From: Bacillota bacterium
Lineage (GTDB): Bacteria; Bacillota; UBA4882; UBA8346
DNA: 32,908 bases
Direction: 5' to 3'
Assembly: GCA_012735315.1 (NCBI GenBank)
Contig: JAAYHS010000140.1
Location: 1-32,908, forward strand
The position numbers and the translations under genes were made by a program. Shown one piece after another: positions 17,501 through 25,788 of this stretch. The notes under the pieces were generated by a model. The model saw only the letters and a program-made list of their open reading frames with translations, searched no databases and was not told the origin of the DNA. Each line of letters starts with the position of its first letter. Position 1 is the first letter of the stretch.

Positions 17501-18889
17501 AATCTCTTTGCCCGGTTTGACAAGGCTTTTAAACTCCTCAATTATTTTACCGCCCCGGATTTTGACGGCTCCGATCTCCAACAAATCTTCCTTTTGGGGA
17601 TTAAAACCGGTAGTCTCGATATCAAAAACCACATAAGCGGAATCGGCGATTGATTCCTCAACCGCGTTGACCACGATCGGAACCCCGTCGTCCACCAGAT
17701 AACCTTCAAGGCCGTAAATCACTTTAATCCCGGCTTTTTGAGCGGCTTGATAGGCCTCGGGAAATGCTTGCGCCACGCCGTGATCGGTGACGGCGATCGC
17801 CGGATGGCCCCAGGCGGCGGCCAATTTAACGGCTTCCGCCACATCAACCGTTGCGTCCATGGCGCTCATTTTAGTATGCAGGTGCAATTCAATCCTTTTT
17901 TCCGGAGCCTGGTCGGTACGGGTAAAGATGGACTTGCCGGGTAAGATATCCGCAACCATCAAATTTAATTCCTTGGAATAAGAGTCAAATTGAAGATCGC
18001 CCCGGATCACCACCCAGGAACCTTCATGGAGAAGTTCCTCCAACGGAACGTCTTTACGGGGAAAAATCTTAAAACTAAGGGAATCGGTATAATCGGTAAG
18101 ATCGCCCAAATAAAACTTTTTACCGCTCCTGGCGACCCGGGATTCGAAACGAAATATTTCCCCGGCGACGATCACGTTTTCCGTCTCTTCGGTCAATTGT
18201 TTGATGGGAACGGGCTCTCCGCTAAATTTTTTACCGTAGATGACCTCCTGACTTTGGGAAGTCCGGTTTTTCGGGGCCGAAGCGGGGCGGGCCACAGCGG
18301 CTAATGCTTGTAGTTCGGCTTCTTCTCGTTCTTTCCGCAATTGCTCCTCAATCATCGGTTCGCTAAAAACCCCCACCGCAAAACCGAGGTTAAGCTCCTC
18401 CAGCAAGATACTCCCGAATATTTCCTTCAATTCTTCGGCGCGCCGGCTCAAATATTCGACCCCGGCTTTGTTCCTGACCAAGATCTCCACATTTTTAGCG
18501 CCGGTTATCTTGTATTTAGCCTCATTCAACCACCCGTTAATACCGGGGAATTTATTGCCCGCAGCCGCCAAGAGCCGATCCCAATTGCGCTCGAGCCGCT
18601 CATCAAGGGGAGGCAGGTCTTTGCGATAAATAAGTTTCAAGCTGACCCTGGAAGGGCCCAAGGACAAGGAACCGATTGCCTCCTCCAGTTCCCGGATCTG
18701 TTCCGGAGTCAATTCGTTTTGCGACAATAAGGTAATCCGCCAAGTCCCCTCGGCCGTATCAACTAAGATTTCTTGAATTTCGGCCTCTTCCAGTATAGGA
18801 GCGATCGGAAAAGAAAAGGAGATCTCTTCAATCCCCTGAAATACCTTTAATGAACGATTATCGGGTTTGATAACATATTGCTCGGCCAT
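14591..18889 (-). CDS. polC: DNA polymerase III alpha subunit, PolC type
   Basis: This 1432-aa replicative polymerase is of the low-GC Gram-positive type with built-in proofreading. Domains in order are an N-terminal region (1-230), an OB fold (about 240-330), the PHP domain beginning HLHTKMSAMD (near 338), the DEDDh 3'-5' exonuclease beginning FDIETTGFNP (near 420) that splits the PHP domain, and the polymerase core. The core includes GSRGSVGSSF (near 880), a CX2C/CX2C zinc site (near 905-945) and the catalytic PDIDLNFSG (near 958). The length matches Bacillus PolC (about 1437). The ATG has GGGGTG close upstream. It follows proS in the order usual for Bacillota, separated by a 279-bp repeat region. 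All key catalytic acids appear present. Confidence 0.98.
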   Translation of the reverse strand: MAEQYVIKPDNRSLKVFQGIEEISFSFPIAPILEEAEIQEILVDTAEGTWRITLLSQNELTPEQIRELEEAIGSLSLGPSRVSLKLIYRKDLPPLDERLERNWDRLLAAAGNKFPGINGWLNEAKYKITGAKNVEILVRNKAGVEYLSRRAEELKEIFGSILLEELNLGFAVGVFSEPMIEEQLRKEREEAELQALAAVARPASAPKNRTSQSQEVIYGKKFSGEPVPIKQLTEETENVIVAGEIFRFESRVARSGKKFYLGDLTDYTDSLSFKIFPRKDVPLEELLHEGSWVVIRGDLQFDSYSKELNLMVADILPGKSIFTRTDQAPEKRIELHLHTKMSAMDATVDVAEAVKLAAAWGHPAIAVTDHGVAQAFPEAYQAAQKAGIKVIYGLEGYLVDDGVPIVVNAVEESIADSAYVVFDIETTGFNPQKEDLLEIGAVKIRGGKIIEEFKSLVKPGKEISEEITKLTGITPEMVSDAPAPEVALKAFLEFAAGSVLVAHNAQFDVNFIKAKHQLFFGESFEPVFLDTLGLARSVWTDLKSYRLNVLAKELDINLEQHHRAVDDARCAAQILLKAFERLESRNFTKLTDLNTLIKEARVEHLKTFHVLILVRNQIGLKNLYRLVSDSHTRYFHRHPRIPRSLLMELREGLLIGTACESGEFYQAILDGAPEERLIEIAGFYDFLEVQPLSNNQFLIDSQRVKSSEELRDHIRLICRLGQQLGKPVVATGDVHFLHPHEEIFRRILQIGQGYEDADRELLLYMKTTEEMLDEFEFLGAELAKEIVITNPTWVFNQIEDVRPVPEGFYPPQIPGADLEIRKMAYQRAEELYGQPLPQLIKDRLEWELKSIIGHGYAVLFLIAHKLVKKSLDDGYLVGSRGSVGSSFVATMCGITEVNPLPPHYLCPDCKYSEFMKTGSIGSGYDLPAKDCPRCGHPLIKDGQDIPFATFMGFEGDKEPDIDLNFSGEYQPLVHRYTEELFGKGYVFRAGTITSLAEKMAFGFVKGYMEEKGLKLRQAEINRLVKGCTGVRRSTGQHPGGMVVVPKDQEIYNFTPIQYPANDRNAEWITTHFDFHSALEGRLVKLDILGHDDPTVIRMLHDLTGVDPRTVPLDDPETMKLFSTVEPLGISAESLGFDLGTLGIPEFGTGFVRQMLSETRPTTFSELIYISGLSHGTGVWLGNAQELIKTCKAKLAEVISTRDDIMNFLIFKGLPPKTAFKIMERVRRGRGLEPEDVEIMKSHDLPDWYLDSCRKIKYMFPKAHAVAYVMMAFRIAYFKVHYPLAFYATYFSVRADEFDAELVVHGEEAVKKALEQIRLKGNDATQKEKNLETILELVLEAMLRGVRFLKVDLYKSDPQRFIITDQGLLPPLASLQGLGDNAARYIAAAREEGAFLSIEDLKSRARLSSAVIEVLQKHGSLDGMSESAQLALF

Positions 18890-18913
18890 TACGCACCCCA
18901 GAATTATAATAGT

Positions 18914-19070
18914 GATCAGGAGTTGAGAAGTCAGGAGCCGGCATAAAGGCAGTGGTCAGCACAGCAGCCAGTGGTCGGCAGTGAGCATAAAAGCATCCGT
19001 CGGGGGTTGAGGAGTTAGGAACCGGTATAAAAGCAATCGTCGGGGATTGAAAAACAAACATAAAAGGGTG
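18914..19070. repeat. Degenerate 40-bp tandem repeat upstream of polC
   Basis: A core ATAAARGCA recurs at 18943, 18987 and 19027, with a weaker copy at 19060, spaced 44, 40 and 33 bp. The segments at 18918-18956 and 19003-19041 align over 39 bp with about 31 identities, and nearly all differences are transitions. A second direct repeat, CAGTGGTCRGC, lies at about 18950 and 18968. Between and around the cores are GACTTCT / GGCTCCT-like heptamers read on the minus strand. There is no ORF with a ribosome binding site. Confidence 0.6.
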
Positions 19071-19132
19071 TTAAGATTTTTGATATTGAAGCTTAGCTTA
19101 TGATCTTCCGACTCCTAGCTCGTCTCCAAATT

Positions 19133-19160
19133 ACTGACTACTGACCACTGATCACTGACA
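19133..19160. repeat. Heptamer tandem repeat ACTGAYN between proS and polC
   Basis: Four uninterrupted heptamers are visible on the plus strand: ACTGACT, ACTGACC, ACTGATC, ACTGACA, followed by a degenerate CCTGTCT. It lies just downstream of the proS stop. Just before it (19103-19127) is a GACTTCC-like stretch related to the heptamers at 4573-4601. Confidence 0.75.
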
Positions 19161-19168
19161 CCTGTCTC

Positions 19169-20872
19169 TTATATCCCGGCATTTGCCAGATATTCCTTCA
19201 CCTTTGCCACCACTTCATCTAAGGGCCAACGTTCCTCGGCGCCGTTTTGACGGTATTTAACTTCCACTTCGTCTTGGGCCAGTCCCTTGGGACCGACAGT
19301 GATCCGGATCGGGATCCCGATCAAATCGGCGTCTTTAAATTTCACACCCGGTCTTTCGTCCCGATCATCCAGTAATACTTCAATACCGGCGTCGTTGAGT
19401 TTCCGGTAAAGATCTTCGGCCACCGGTAATTGAGCGGCGCTTACCGCTATGAGATGGACCTGAAAGGGAGCAATGGAGATTGGCCATTTGATCCCGTTTT
19501 CATCATAATGCTGTTCAATGGCGGCGGCCATCGTCCGGCTGACTCCGATTCCATAACAACCCATGATCATAAACCGGCTTTGGCCTTGAGCATCAAGGAA
19601 AGTAGCTCCCAACGCTTTGCTGTACTTGTCCCCCAACATAAAGATCTGACCGACTTCGATACCCCGGGCGCTACAGAGCCGTCCTTGGCAGCGCGGACAT
19701 TGTTCGCCCGGTTTTACGGTCCTTAAATCGGCATAGGTAATCGCGGGGAAATCACGTGAGGGTTCAACATTAATGAAATGGTAGCCTTCTTGATTGGCTC
19801 CGACTACCGCCTGATGCATTTCTTTCACCAAATTATCGCCGAAAATTTTAATCTCGGGAATCAGCCCGATCGGGCCGACAAATCCGACGGGCAACCCGAA
19901 TTGCTGATGAATCTCCTCCGGCGACGCCAAGTATAACTTATTGCCGCCGACCAGGTTTCCAAGCTTAATTTCGTTCACCTGATCGTCGCCCCTGACCAAC
20001 ACGGCCACATAACCCTGATCAGTTCCGTAAAAGAGCGTTTTGATCGTCTGTTCCGGTTTAATCTTTAAAAACGCGGCTACTTCATCAATGGTCTTTTGAT
20101 TGGGGGTGGCCGTCTTTTCCAGTTCCCGGACCGGACCGGCGCCCTCCACTTTAACATCGGAGGTGGCTTTTTCAATATTAGCCGCATAATCGCAGCTATC
20201 GCAATAAACAATCAAAGCCTCGCCGTTCTCGGCCAAGACCATAAATTCCTGGCTGACGTTTCCGCCGATCGCTCCGGAGTCGGCTTCCACCGCGCGAAAT
20301 GTCAAACCGCAGCGGGTGAAAACCTTGGTGTAGGCCCGGTACATCGCCTGATAGCTCTCATCTAATCCGGCCTCGTCGACATCAAAGGAATATAAATCCT
20401 TCATAATAAATTCACGGCCGCGCATCAAACCGAACCTGGGCCGGATTTCATCACGGTATTTATTTTGAATCTGGTAGAGTCTTAAGGGTAAATCACGGTA
20501 GGAACGGACATCGCCCTTAACGATGGTAGTCACGATCTCCTCATGGGTCGGCCCGAGGCAAAACTCCCGCTGATGGCGATCCTCCAGCCGGAACATCTCC
20601 GCGCCGTAAACATCCCAGCGTCCGCTTTCTTTCCAAATTTCCGCCGGTTGAATAATCGGCAGCGCCAGTTCCTGGCCTCCCTCCCGGTCCATTTCCTCCC
20701 GGATGATCGTCATTATCTTTTTTAATACTCGTTGCGCTAAAGGCAAATAGGTATAAACACCCGCGGCCGATTTGCGAATCATTCCCGCCCGGAGCATTAA
20801 TTGATGGCTGACGATTTCCGCTTCCGCCGGCGTCTCCCTCAAAGTCGGCGCAAATAGATTGGATTGTCGCAT
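19169..20872 (-). CDS. proS: Prolyl-tRNA synthetase (bacterial type with editing domain)
   Basis: This 567-aa class II enzyme charges tRNA-Pro. Class II motif 1 lies around [15 protein letters not shown] (about 70), motif 2 is [21 protein letters not shown] (about 140-160) and motif 3 is [15 protein letters not shown] (about 440). Between motifs 2 and 3 is the YbaK-like insertion (about 225-390) that hydrolyses Ala-tRNA-Pro. The C-terminal anticodon-binding domain starts near 470. Length and insertion mark the bacterial ProS1 type rather than the short archaeal type. The ATG has GGAGGAG 5 nt upstream. I searched the upstream region for a T-box and saw none; it instead holds repeats. It lies between ispG and polC as in most Bacillota. 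Confidence 0.97.
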   Translation of the reverse strand: MRQSNLFAPTLRETPAEAEIVSHQLMLRAGMIRKSAAGVYTYLPLAQRVLKKIMTIIREEMDREGGQELALPIIQPAEIWKESGRWDVYGAEMFRLEDRHQREFCLGPTHEEIVTTIVKGDVRSYRDLPLRLYQIQNKYRDEIRPRFGLMRGREFIMKDLYSFDVDEAGLDESYQAMYRAYTKVFTRCGLTFRAVEADSGAIGGNVSQEFMVLAENGEALIVYCDSCDYAANIEKATSDVKVEGAGPVRELEKTATPNQKTIDEVAAFLKIKPEQTIKTLFYGTDQGYVAVLVRGDDQVNEIKLGNLVGGNKLYLASPEEIHQQFGLPVGFVGPIGLIPEIKIFGDNLVKEMHQAVVGANQEGYHFINVEPSRDFPAITYADLRTVKPGEQCPRCQGRLCSARGIEVGQIFMLGDKYSKALGATFLDAQGQSRFMIMGCYGIGVSRTMAAAIEQHYDENGIKWPISIAPFQVHLIAVSAAQLPVAEDLYRKLNDAGIEVLLDDRDERPGVKFKDADLIGIPIRITVGPKGLAQDEVEVKYRQNGAEERWPLDEVVAKVKEYLANAGI

Positions 20873-20893
20873 TAAAACTCCTCCAGTTATAAA

Positions 20894-20914
20894 GTTAAAA
20901 GTTAAAAGTTAAAA
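20894..20914. repeat. Heptamer tandem repeat GTTAAAA upstream of proS
   Basis: Three exact copies of GTTAAAA stand in a row, flanked by partial copies, 22 nt before the proS start codon. The 7-bp period matches the other heptamer arrays in this window although the unit differs. Confidence 0.7.
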
Positions 20915-20967
20915 ATCAAACGTGTAAAATCAATAGTCAATTTGCAAATACTTTTGTTATTATCTTT

Positions 20968-21022
20968 CTCTGTGTCTCTGTGGCCAATAATAATTTAGCC
21001 ACGGAGACGCAGAGACACAGAG
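20968..21022. repeat. Palindromic intergenic element between ispG and proS
   Basis: A 13-bp arm CTCTGTGTCTCTG (20968-20980) pairs perfectly with CAGAGACACAGAG (21010-21022). An inner TGGC / GCCA helix (20981-20984 and 20998-21001) is offset by 8 extra nt on the right. The sequence resembles the CCACAGAGACACAGAG-type dispersed repeats I have seen in many bacterial genomes. No T tract makes it a clear terminator. Confidence 0.6.
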
Positions 21023-21080
21023 TTAACGAGATTAACGGGATTTCTTTATCAACTTGAGATTATCAAACAGACAGAACAGC

Positions 21081-22157
21081 TTAAATTAGCTTTTTCAGCT
21101 CTTCCTCCAACACCGAAAGGACTTCCGCTTCCGGGACCTTCCTCAGGATCTCGCCTTTACGGAAGATGAGAAATTCACCCTTGCCGCCGGCCACACCCAG
21201 ATCGGCTTCCCTGGCTTCGCCGGGTCCGTTTACGGCGCATCCCATCACGGCGATCTTAATCGGCTTGTCGATTCCGGCGGCCATCCCTTCCACTGCTTGG
21301 GCCAATCTTTCCAAGTTTACCTGGCAACGGCCGCAGGTTGGACAAGATACCACCGTTGCTCCGAAGCGCCGCAACCCCAGGCTCTCAAGGATTACGCGCC
21401 CGGCCTCAACTTCACGGATAGGATCGCCGGTCAGAGAGACCCGCAGGGTGTCCCCAATGCCCTCCCATAATAAAATGCCGAGACCAACGGCGGAACGAAT
21501 CGACCCCTTAAACCAAGTCCCGGCTTCGGTAATCCCGATATGGAGCGGATACGGGCATTGTTCGGCCAACAAACGGTAAGCGGCGATCGTCACCGGAACC
21601 GAGGAGGCTTTTAAGGAGATTATGATATCCGTAAAATCGGCCTCTTCCAATAACCGGACATGCCGCAAAGCGCTTTCCACCATAGCCTCGGGAGTGGGGC
21701 CGGCATATTTGGCCAACAAGTCGCGTTCCAAAGAACCGGCGTTGACTCCGATCCGAATTGGAATGCCGCGTTCTTTAGCGCGGTTGGCCAGTAGTTTGAC
21801 CCGGGAACCGGCTCCGATGTTCCCCGGGTTGATGCGTAACTTGGCGATTCCGGAATCGATCGCCTCCAAAGCCAACCGGTAATCGAAATGGATATCGGCT
21901 ACCAGCGGAACCGGGGAATTAGCGACAAAATACCGTAAATTGGCGGCCGCCTCCCGGTCGGGCACGGCCAATCTCACGATTTCACAACCGGCTGCGGCGA
22001 GAGCCTTGATCTGTTCCAAAGTCGCTTTTTTGTCCCTGGTGTCGGTATTGGTCATTGATTGGACGCTGATCGGATAACCGCTTCCGATCATTACCGGGCC
22101 CACCGCCACCGGCCGACAAAAACGGCGCGACTGTTTCTGATAATCGGTGGTCATCAT
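21081..22157 (-). CDS. ispG: 4-hydroxy-3-methylbut-2-enyl diphosphate synthase (flavodoxin)
   Basis: IspG is the 4Fe-4S enzyme that converts methylerythritol cyclodiphosphate to HMBPP, the sixth step of the MEP isoprenoid pathway. The 358-aa protein has the short bacterial architecture: a TIM barrel starting with GYPISVQSMTNTDT (about 27-40) and a C-terminal cluster domain. Cluster ligands are SCPTCGRC (near 268-271) and GCAVNGPGEA (Cys near 304, Glu near 311). It follows dxr and rseP as in most Bacillota. The start ATG-ATG is chosen because the conserved RRFCRPVAVG must be included. No Shine-Dalgarno sequence is present, and a promoter ends about 9 nt upstream, so translation may be leaderless. 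Confidence 0.97.
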   Translation of the reverse strand: MMTTDYQKQSRRFCRPVAVGPVMIGSGYPISVQSMTNTDTRDKKATLEQIKALAAAGCEIVRLAVPDREAAANLRYFVANSPVPLVADIHFDYRLALEAIDSGIAKLRINPGNIGAGSRVKLLANRAKERGIPIRIGVNAGSLERDLLAKYAGPTPEAMVESALRHVRLLEEADFTDIIISLKASSVPVTIAAYRLLAEQCPYPLHIGITEAGTWFKGSIRSAVGLGILLWEGIGDTLRVSLTGDPIREVEAGRVILESLGLRRFGATVVSCPTCGRCQVNLERLAQAVEGMAAGIDKPIKIAVMGCAVNGPGEAREADLGVAGGKGEFLIFRKGEILRKVPEAEVLSVLEEELKKLI

Positions 22158-22166
22158 TCTTTTAAG

Positions 22167-22195
22167 ATTATACCATTCATCTTAGGAGAAGTTAA
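22167..22195 (-). promoter_or_regulatory. Promoter placed directly before ispG
   Basis: On the minus strand TTAACT (22190-22195) and a perfect TATAAT (22167-22172) are 17 bp apart, and TGG precedes the -10 to form an extended element. The -10 ends only 9 nt before the ispG ATG, so transcription would start about 3-5 nt before the start codon. Confidence 0.55.
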
Positions 22196-22237
22196 GGCTG
22201 GTTTCGGAAATTTTTATACTTTTATAGAGCCGATACC

Positions 22238-22269
22238 CAAACAAAACCGGGATTAAGAGCATCCCGGTT
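22238..22269 (-). terminator. Rho-independent terminator of the pyrH-rseP run
   Basis: On the minus strand AACCGGGAT pairs with ATCCCGGTT (9 bp) around a GCTCTTA loop and ends in TTTTGTTTG. It lies about 75 nt after the rseP stop and separates rseP from ispG. Confidence 0.85.
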
Positions 22270-22343
22270 TCTTAAAATATAGACATAATCGGAACGAACA
22301 GAATTATTATGACCAATCGGAAATCCCTGAAACCGCGGCCGCT

Positions 22344-23429
22344 TCAAAGGTACATCCGGACAAACCTTAAAATATCGTTATAGGTGACCATTACGCCCAA
22401 AATCAGCATTGCCAGCAACCCCACCATTTGAGCGGCGGCCTTTTGCTCCGCTGAAAACTCCCTCCGCAATAATTTTTCCAACAAGAGAATTACGATCCAA
22501 CCTCCGTCCAACAAAGGCAACGGAATCGGCAACATATTAAACACGAATAAAAACAGACTGATCTGAATCAGTAAGAAAAACAGATGATAGAGAGGCAATC
22601 CGGAACTCCGCTCGATAATGGTCACCATTCCCAGCGGTCCCATCACTCCTCCTTTAAAAGCCAAAGAAATTATTTGCCAGAATGATTTGAAAAATTGCCA
22701 AATGAATTCCCCGGTGTAGACAACGGCGATTTTAGCGGCCTCGCCGATCGGCAATCTTTCATAATTGACCATCGGGCTGATCCCAATCTGATACCGCTGA
22801 TCAACCGGGTTGAAAAACGGAGTGATCTCCTTTTCGATTATCTGTTCCTGACGTTCGATGGTTAATTTAAGCGTTTTTCCCTTGGAGTCGCCGACTATTC
22901 GCGGAATATCCATCCATTCCTTTACCGGTTCGCCGTCGATGGCGATGATCCGGTCACCGGTTTTGAGACCCGCTTCGAAAGCGGGAGAACCGGGAGAAGC
23001 CTGTTCGATAACGGGCGCCGGGCTTTTGATGCTGCTTGGAAGTCCCACAAATGCCGCCATCAAAAAGATTAACACCACTGCAAGCACCAGATTGGCGAAA
23101 GGTCCGGCGCCAATTACCACGATCTTTTTCCAGAGAGGCAAATGATTAAAGGATTCCTTGGGGTCAACCGGGGGTTCTCCCGGTTCGCCCTCCAAAGCGA
23201 TATCCATTCCGGCGATTTTACAAAAACCTCCCAGCAGTATCCAACGGAAGGAATACTGCACGCCTTTCCAATTGATTTTCCCGATTAAAGGTCCGAACCC
23301 CACTGAAAATTCGTGCACTTTGACACCAAAAAGACGGGCGGAGATAAAGTGACCGAATTCGTGAACCACCACTAAAAAACTTAACAATAAGAGTGTTTTC
23401 CAAATTGCGTTAAAATCAAATCCCCCCAA
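22344..23429 (-). CDS. rseP: Site-2 zinc metalloprotease RseP
   Basis: This is a 361-aa intramembrane protease that cleaves membrane-bound regulators such as anti-sigma factors. The zinc site HEFGH (His23, Glu24, His27) lies in the first membrane helix, one PDZ domain is at about 125-210, and the second zinc ligand is in the LLDGG motif near 307 within a later helix. Three to four membrane segments are visible. The start is TTG with GGGAGG 7 nt upstream, a strong signal. It overlaps the dxr end by 14 bp, so coupling is likely. Adjacent dxr, cdsA and uppS match the Bacillota order. The substrate cannot be read from here. Confidence 0.96.
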   Translation of the reverse strand: MGGFDFNAIWKTLLLLSFLVVVHEFGHFISARLFGVKVHEFSVGFGPLIGKINWKGVQYSFRWILLGGFCKIAGMDIALEGEPGEPPVDPKESFNHLPLWKKIVVIGAGPFANLVLAVVLIFLMAAFVGLPSSIKSPAPVIEQASPGSPAFEAGLKTGDRIIAIDGEPVKEWMDIPRIVGDSKGKTLKLTIERQEQIIEKEITPFFNPVDQRYQIGISPMVNYERLPIGEAAKIAVVYTGEFIWQFFKSFWQIISLAFKGGVMGPLGMVTIIERSSGLPLYHLFFLLIQISLFLFVFNMLPIPLPLLDGGWIVILLLEKLLRREFSAEQKAAAQMVGLLAMLILGVMVTYNDILRFVRMYL

Positions 23430-24603
23430 GAAATTTCCTCCCTTGCTCGATTATTTCGTTGGCCTGAAGCCGCGCCCAGGAATCAACGGCTAATATTTCT
23501 TCCAAATCGGGAGCCGCGGCGAAACTTTCCCGGTGATAGCGGGCCACTACTTCGGAAACCACGCGAATGATATCGACGAATCTTATTTTACCCTTTAAAA
23601 AGGTTTTAACCGCTTCTTCATTGGCCGCATTTAAAGCCGCCGGCAGGCTTCCTCCGAATCGTCCCGCCTGATACGCCAACTCAATCGCAGGAAATAGTTT
23701 CGAATCAACCGGCTGAAAGTTTAATTGAGCGCCCTTTAAAAGATCCAACTTGGGAAAAGAATTGGGCAAATGTTTCGGATAAGTCAACGCGTATTGAATC
23801 GGCAGCCTCATGTCGCAAAGCCCCATCTGAGCCAAGTGGGAACCGTCCGCCAAAACCACCAGCGAATGAATGATGCTTTCCGGGTGAATCACCACGTCGA
23901 TCCGGTCGAACTCCAATCCGAAAAGCCAATGAGCCTCGATAATTTCCAAACCTTTGTTAAACATGGTGGCCGAATCAATGGTAATTTTCCCGCCCATATC
24001 CCAATTCGGGTGATTTAAAGCCTGTTCCAGAGTCACCTTCTCCAAATCCTCGGGACGATACCCCCGGAAGGGACCTCCGGAAGCGGTTAAAACTAACCGT
24101 TCGACATCGCCGGGGCTTACTCCTTGCAAACATTGAAAGATGGCGCTGTGCTCGCTGTCAACTGGGATTATTTTAACGTTATTGCGAAGCGCGGCCGGCA
24201 TAATAATCGAACCGGCCGCCACCAAGGTTTCCTTATTCGCCAGCGCCACCCTTTTTCCGGCGTTAATCGCCGCCAAGGTCGGTTCGATCCCCACCGCTCC
24301 CACAACCGCCGTTAAAACCAGATCAACTTCGGGCAATGCGGCAACCTCTTTCATGCCTTCGATCCCCGTTAAAACTGTCGGTTTGATGCCGGAGAGCAGT
24401 TCTTGAAGTTTCGCAATCCGGTGCGCCGAATCGATTACCAGATATGAAGGCCGATATTTCCGGGCTTGTTCGGCCAGGAGTCGGATATTTGATCCTGCCG
24501 CCAGAGCCTCCACCTTAAAAAGTTCCGGGAATTCATCGACGACCTCCAAGGTTTGGCGTCCGATGGAACCGGTTGATCCTAATAGCGTTATTTTTATTGC
24601 CAT
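23416..24603 (-). CDS. dxr: 1-deoxy-D-xylulose-5-phosphate reductoisomerase
   Basis: Dxr rearranges and reduces DXP to methylerythritol phosphate with NADPH, the committed step of the MEP pathway that also uses IspG, encoded further down. The 395-aa protein has the Rossmann motif GSTGSIG (9-15), metal ligands Asp149, Glu151 and Glu220 in VDSEHSAIFQ and MFNKGLE, TASGGPFRGY (173-182) and the NHPNWDMGGKITIDSATM block (198-214). The ATG has GGGTG upstream. It starts 18 bp after the YtvI-like gene and overlaps rseP by 14 bp. The order cdsA, (ytvI-like), dxr, rseP places isoprenoid precursor synthesis beside uppS, its consumer. Confidence 0.98.
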   Translation of the reverse strand: MAIKITLLGSTGSIGRQTLEVVDEFPELFKVEALAAGSNIRLLAEQARKYRPSYLVIDSAHRIAKLQELLSGIKPTVLTGIEGMKEVAALPEVDLVLTAVVGAVGIEPTLAAINAGKRVALANKETLVAAGSIIMPAALRNNVKIIPVDSEHSAIFQCLQGVSPGDVERLVLTASGGPFRGYRPEDLEKVTLEQALNHPNWDMGGKITIDSATMFNKGLEIIEAHWLFGLEFDRIDVVIHPESIIHSLVVLADGSHLAQMGLCDMRLPIQYALTYPKHLPNSFPKLDLLKGAQLNFQPVDSKLFPAIELAYQAGRFGGSLPAALNAANEEAVKTFLKGKIRFVDIIRVVSEVVARYHRESFAAAPDLEEILAVDSWARLQANEIIEQGRKFLGGI

Positions 24604-24621
24604 ATTTTCACCCGATGATCG

Positions 24622-25683
24622 TTATGATATCGTCGCTGATAATTCTTTCATCGACCGCCCGGCTTTGATCGACCGGATGACGGCCCGAAGCGTTATCACT
24701 AAAATCGGTCCGAATAAAATTCCGGCTAACCCGAAAAGTTTGATGCCCAAATATACTAAAAAAATTACCGCCAACGGATGAATTCGGAGATTTTCGCCCA
24801 GCAATTTGGCTTCCCCAAGTTGCCGCAAGAATAACGCTAAAAAATAAAACAGGAACAGCCACAGCGCTTGCTGGTATTTTTGAAACAAGCAAAAAATGAT
24901 CACTAACGGCAAAAAAAGCAATCCCGGACCGATCACCGGAATAAAATCCAACAACCCGGCCAAAAACCCGTAAGCGATCGCCCCGGGAATTCTTAACAAC
25001 CAAAAAATTAAAACCGTCAAACCAGCGGTTAAACCGGCCAATAAAATTTCGGTTCGGATAAAACTAAAAAAAGCGGCGATCACTTCCTCTTTTACTTGGA
25101 TGGTAAGGGGCCGCCAATCTTGAGGCATTATTTGATAAAATAATCCGCTGAAAAATAGTTTATCCCGACTGATAAAAAAAGCGGTCACCCCGCCTAAACT
25201 CAAAGCCAACACTACTCCGGGGAAAGCGGGAACCAAGTTAATAACCTTGAGCGCTACTGAGCGAAACAGTCCCTCGAGTGCGCCCGGCTGGACCAAATAG
25301 CTTTGAAAAAAACCATCCGGGATTTGAAGCTGAGTTTCCAAAAAAGCGGACAATCCTTGAGCCAAGCTAAGTAATTTTGCGGTTAAAACCGGTATTTTCG
25401 GAAGAATCCTCACCGCTTCCCGGTAAGAAACTAAAAATACGACCCCGGTAAAAGCCAAAATTGAACAAAGGGTGGTTGTCAAGACTAAAACCACCGCCAA
25501 TTTGCGATTGATTCCCCAAACCTTTTCCGCTCTTTTAAGCAGCGGTTCGATAAGACAAGCCAAAAAAATTCCCATCAAGAACGGGGTCAATATCGGAAAA
25601 AGGTATCGAAAACCCAACCATAAACCCAAACAGGTTATGCCAATCCGGATAAAATCCTTGAAACCGTTATTCACCGTTAACAC
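24622..25683 (-). CDS. AI-2E family transporter / YtvI-like membrane protein
   Basis: This 353-aa polytopic membrane protein has about seven hydrophobic segments. The family fingerprint lies in the C-terminal half: DFIPVIGPG (about 252-260), RQLGEAKLLGENLRIHPLAV and LGIKLFGLAGILFGPI (about 313-328). It belongs to the AI-2E/UPF0118 superfamily. The HPLAV and GIKLFGLAGILFGP pattern resembles the sporulation protein YtvI more than autoinducer exporters, but this is by eye. The start is GTG with a weak ribosome binding site, and a second GTG three codons on is equally possible, so the N-terminus is uncertain. It lies inside the usual cdsA-dxr interval, 18 bp before dxr. Confidence 0.85.
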   Translation of the reverse strand: MLTVNNGFKDFIRIGITCLGLWLGFRYLFPILTPFLMGIFLACLIEPLLKRAEKVWGINRKLAVVLVLTTTLCSILAFTGVVFLVSYREAVRILPKIPVLTAKLLSLAQGLSAFLETQLQIPDGFFQSYLVQPGALEGLFRSVALKVINLVPAFPGVVLALSLGGVTAFFISRDKLFFSGLFYQIMPQDWRPLTIQVKEEVIAAFFSFIRTEILLAGLTAGLTVLIFWLLRIPGAIAYGFLAGLLDFIPVIGPGLLFLPLVIIFCLFQKYQQALWLFLFYFLALFLRQLGEAKLLGENLRIHPLAVIFLVYLGIKLFGLAGILFGPILVITLRAVIRSIKAGRSMKELSATIS

Positions 25684-25788
25684 CGCTTGAAATTAAATAA
25701 CTAACCGTCGGACCGACTTTTCTTAAACTTGGTCATTCAAAAAAATCAAGCTTACCGCCCCGATGCTCGACTCCGGTTCCAATTAGGT

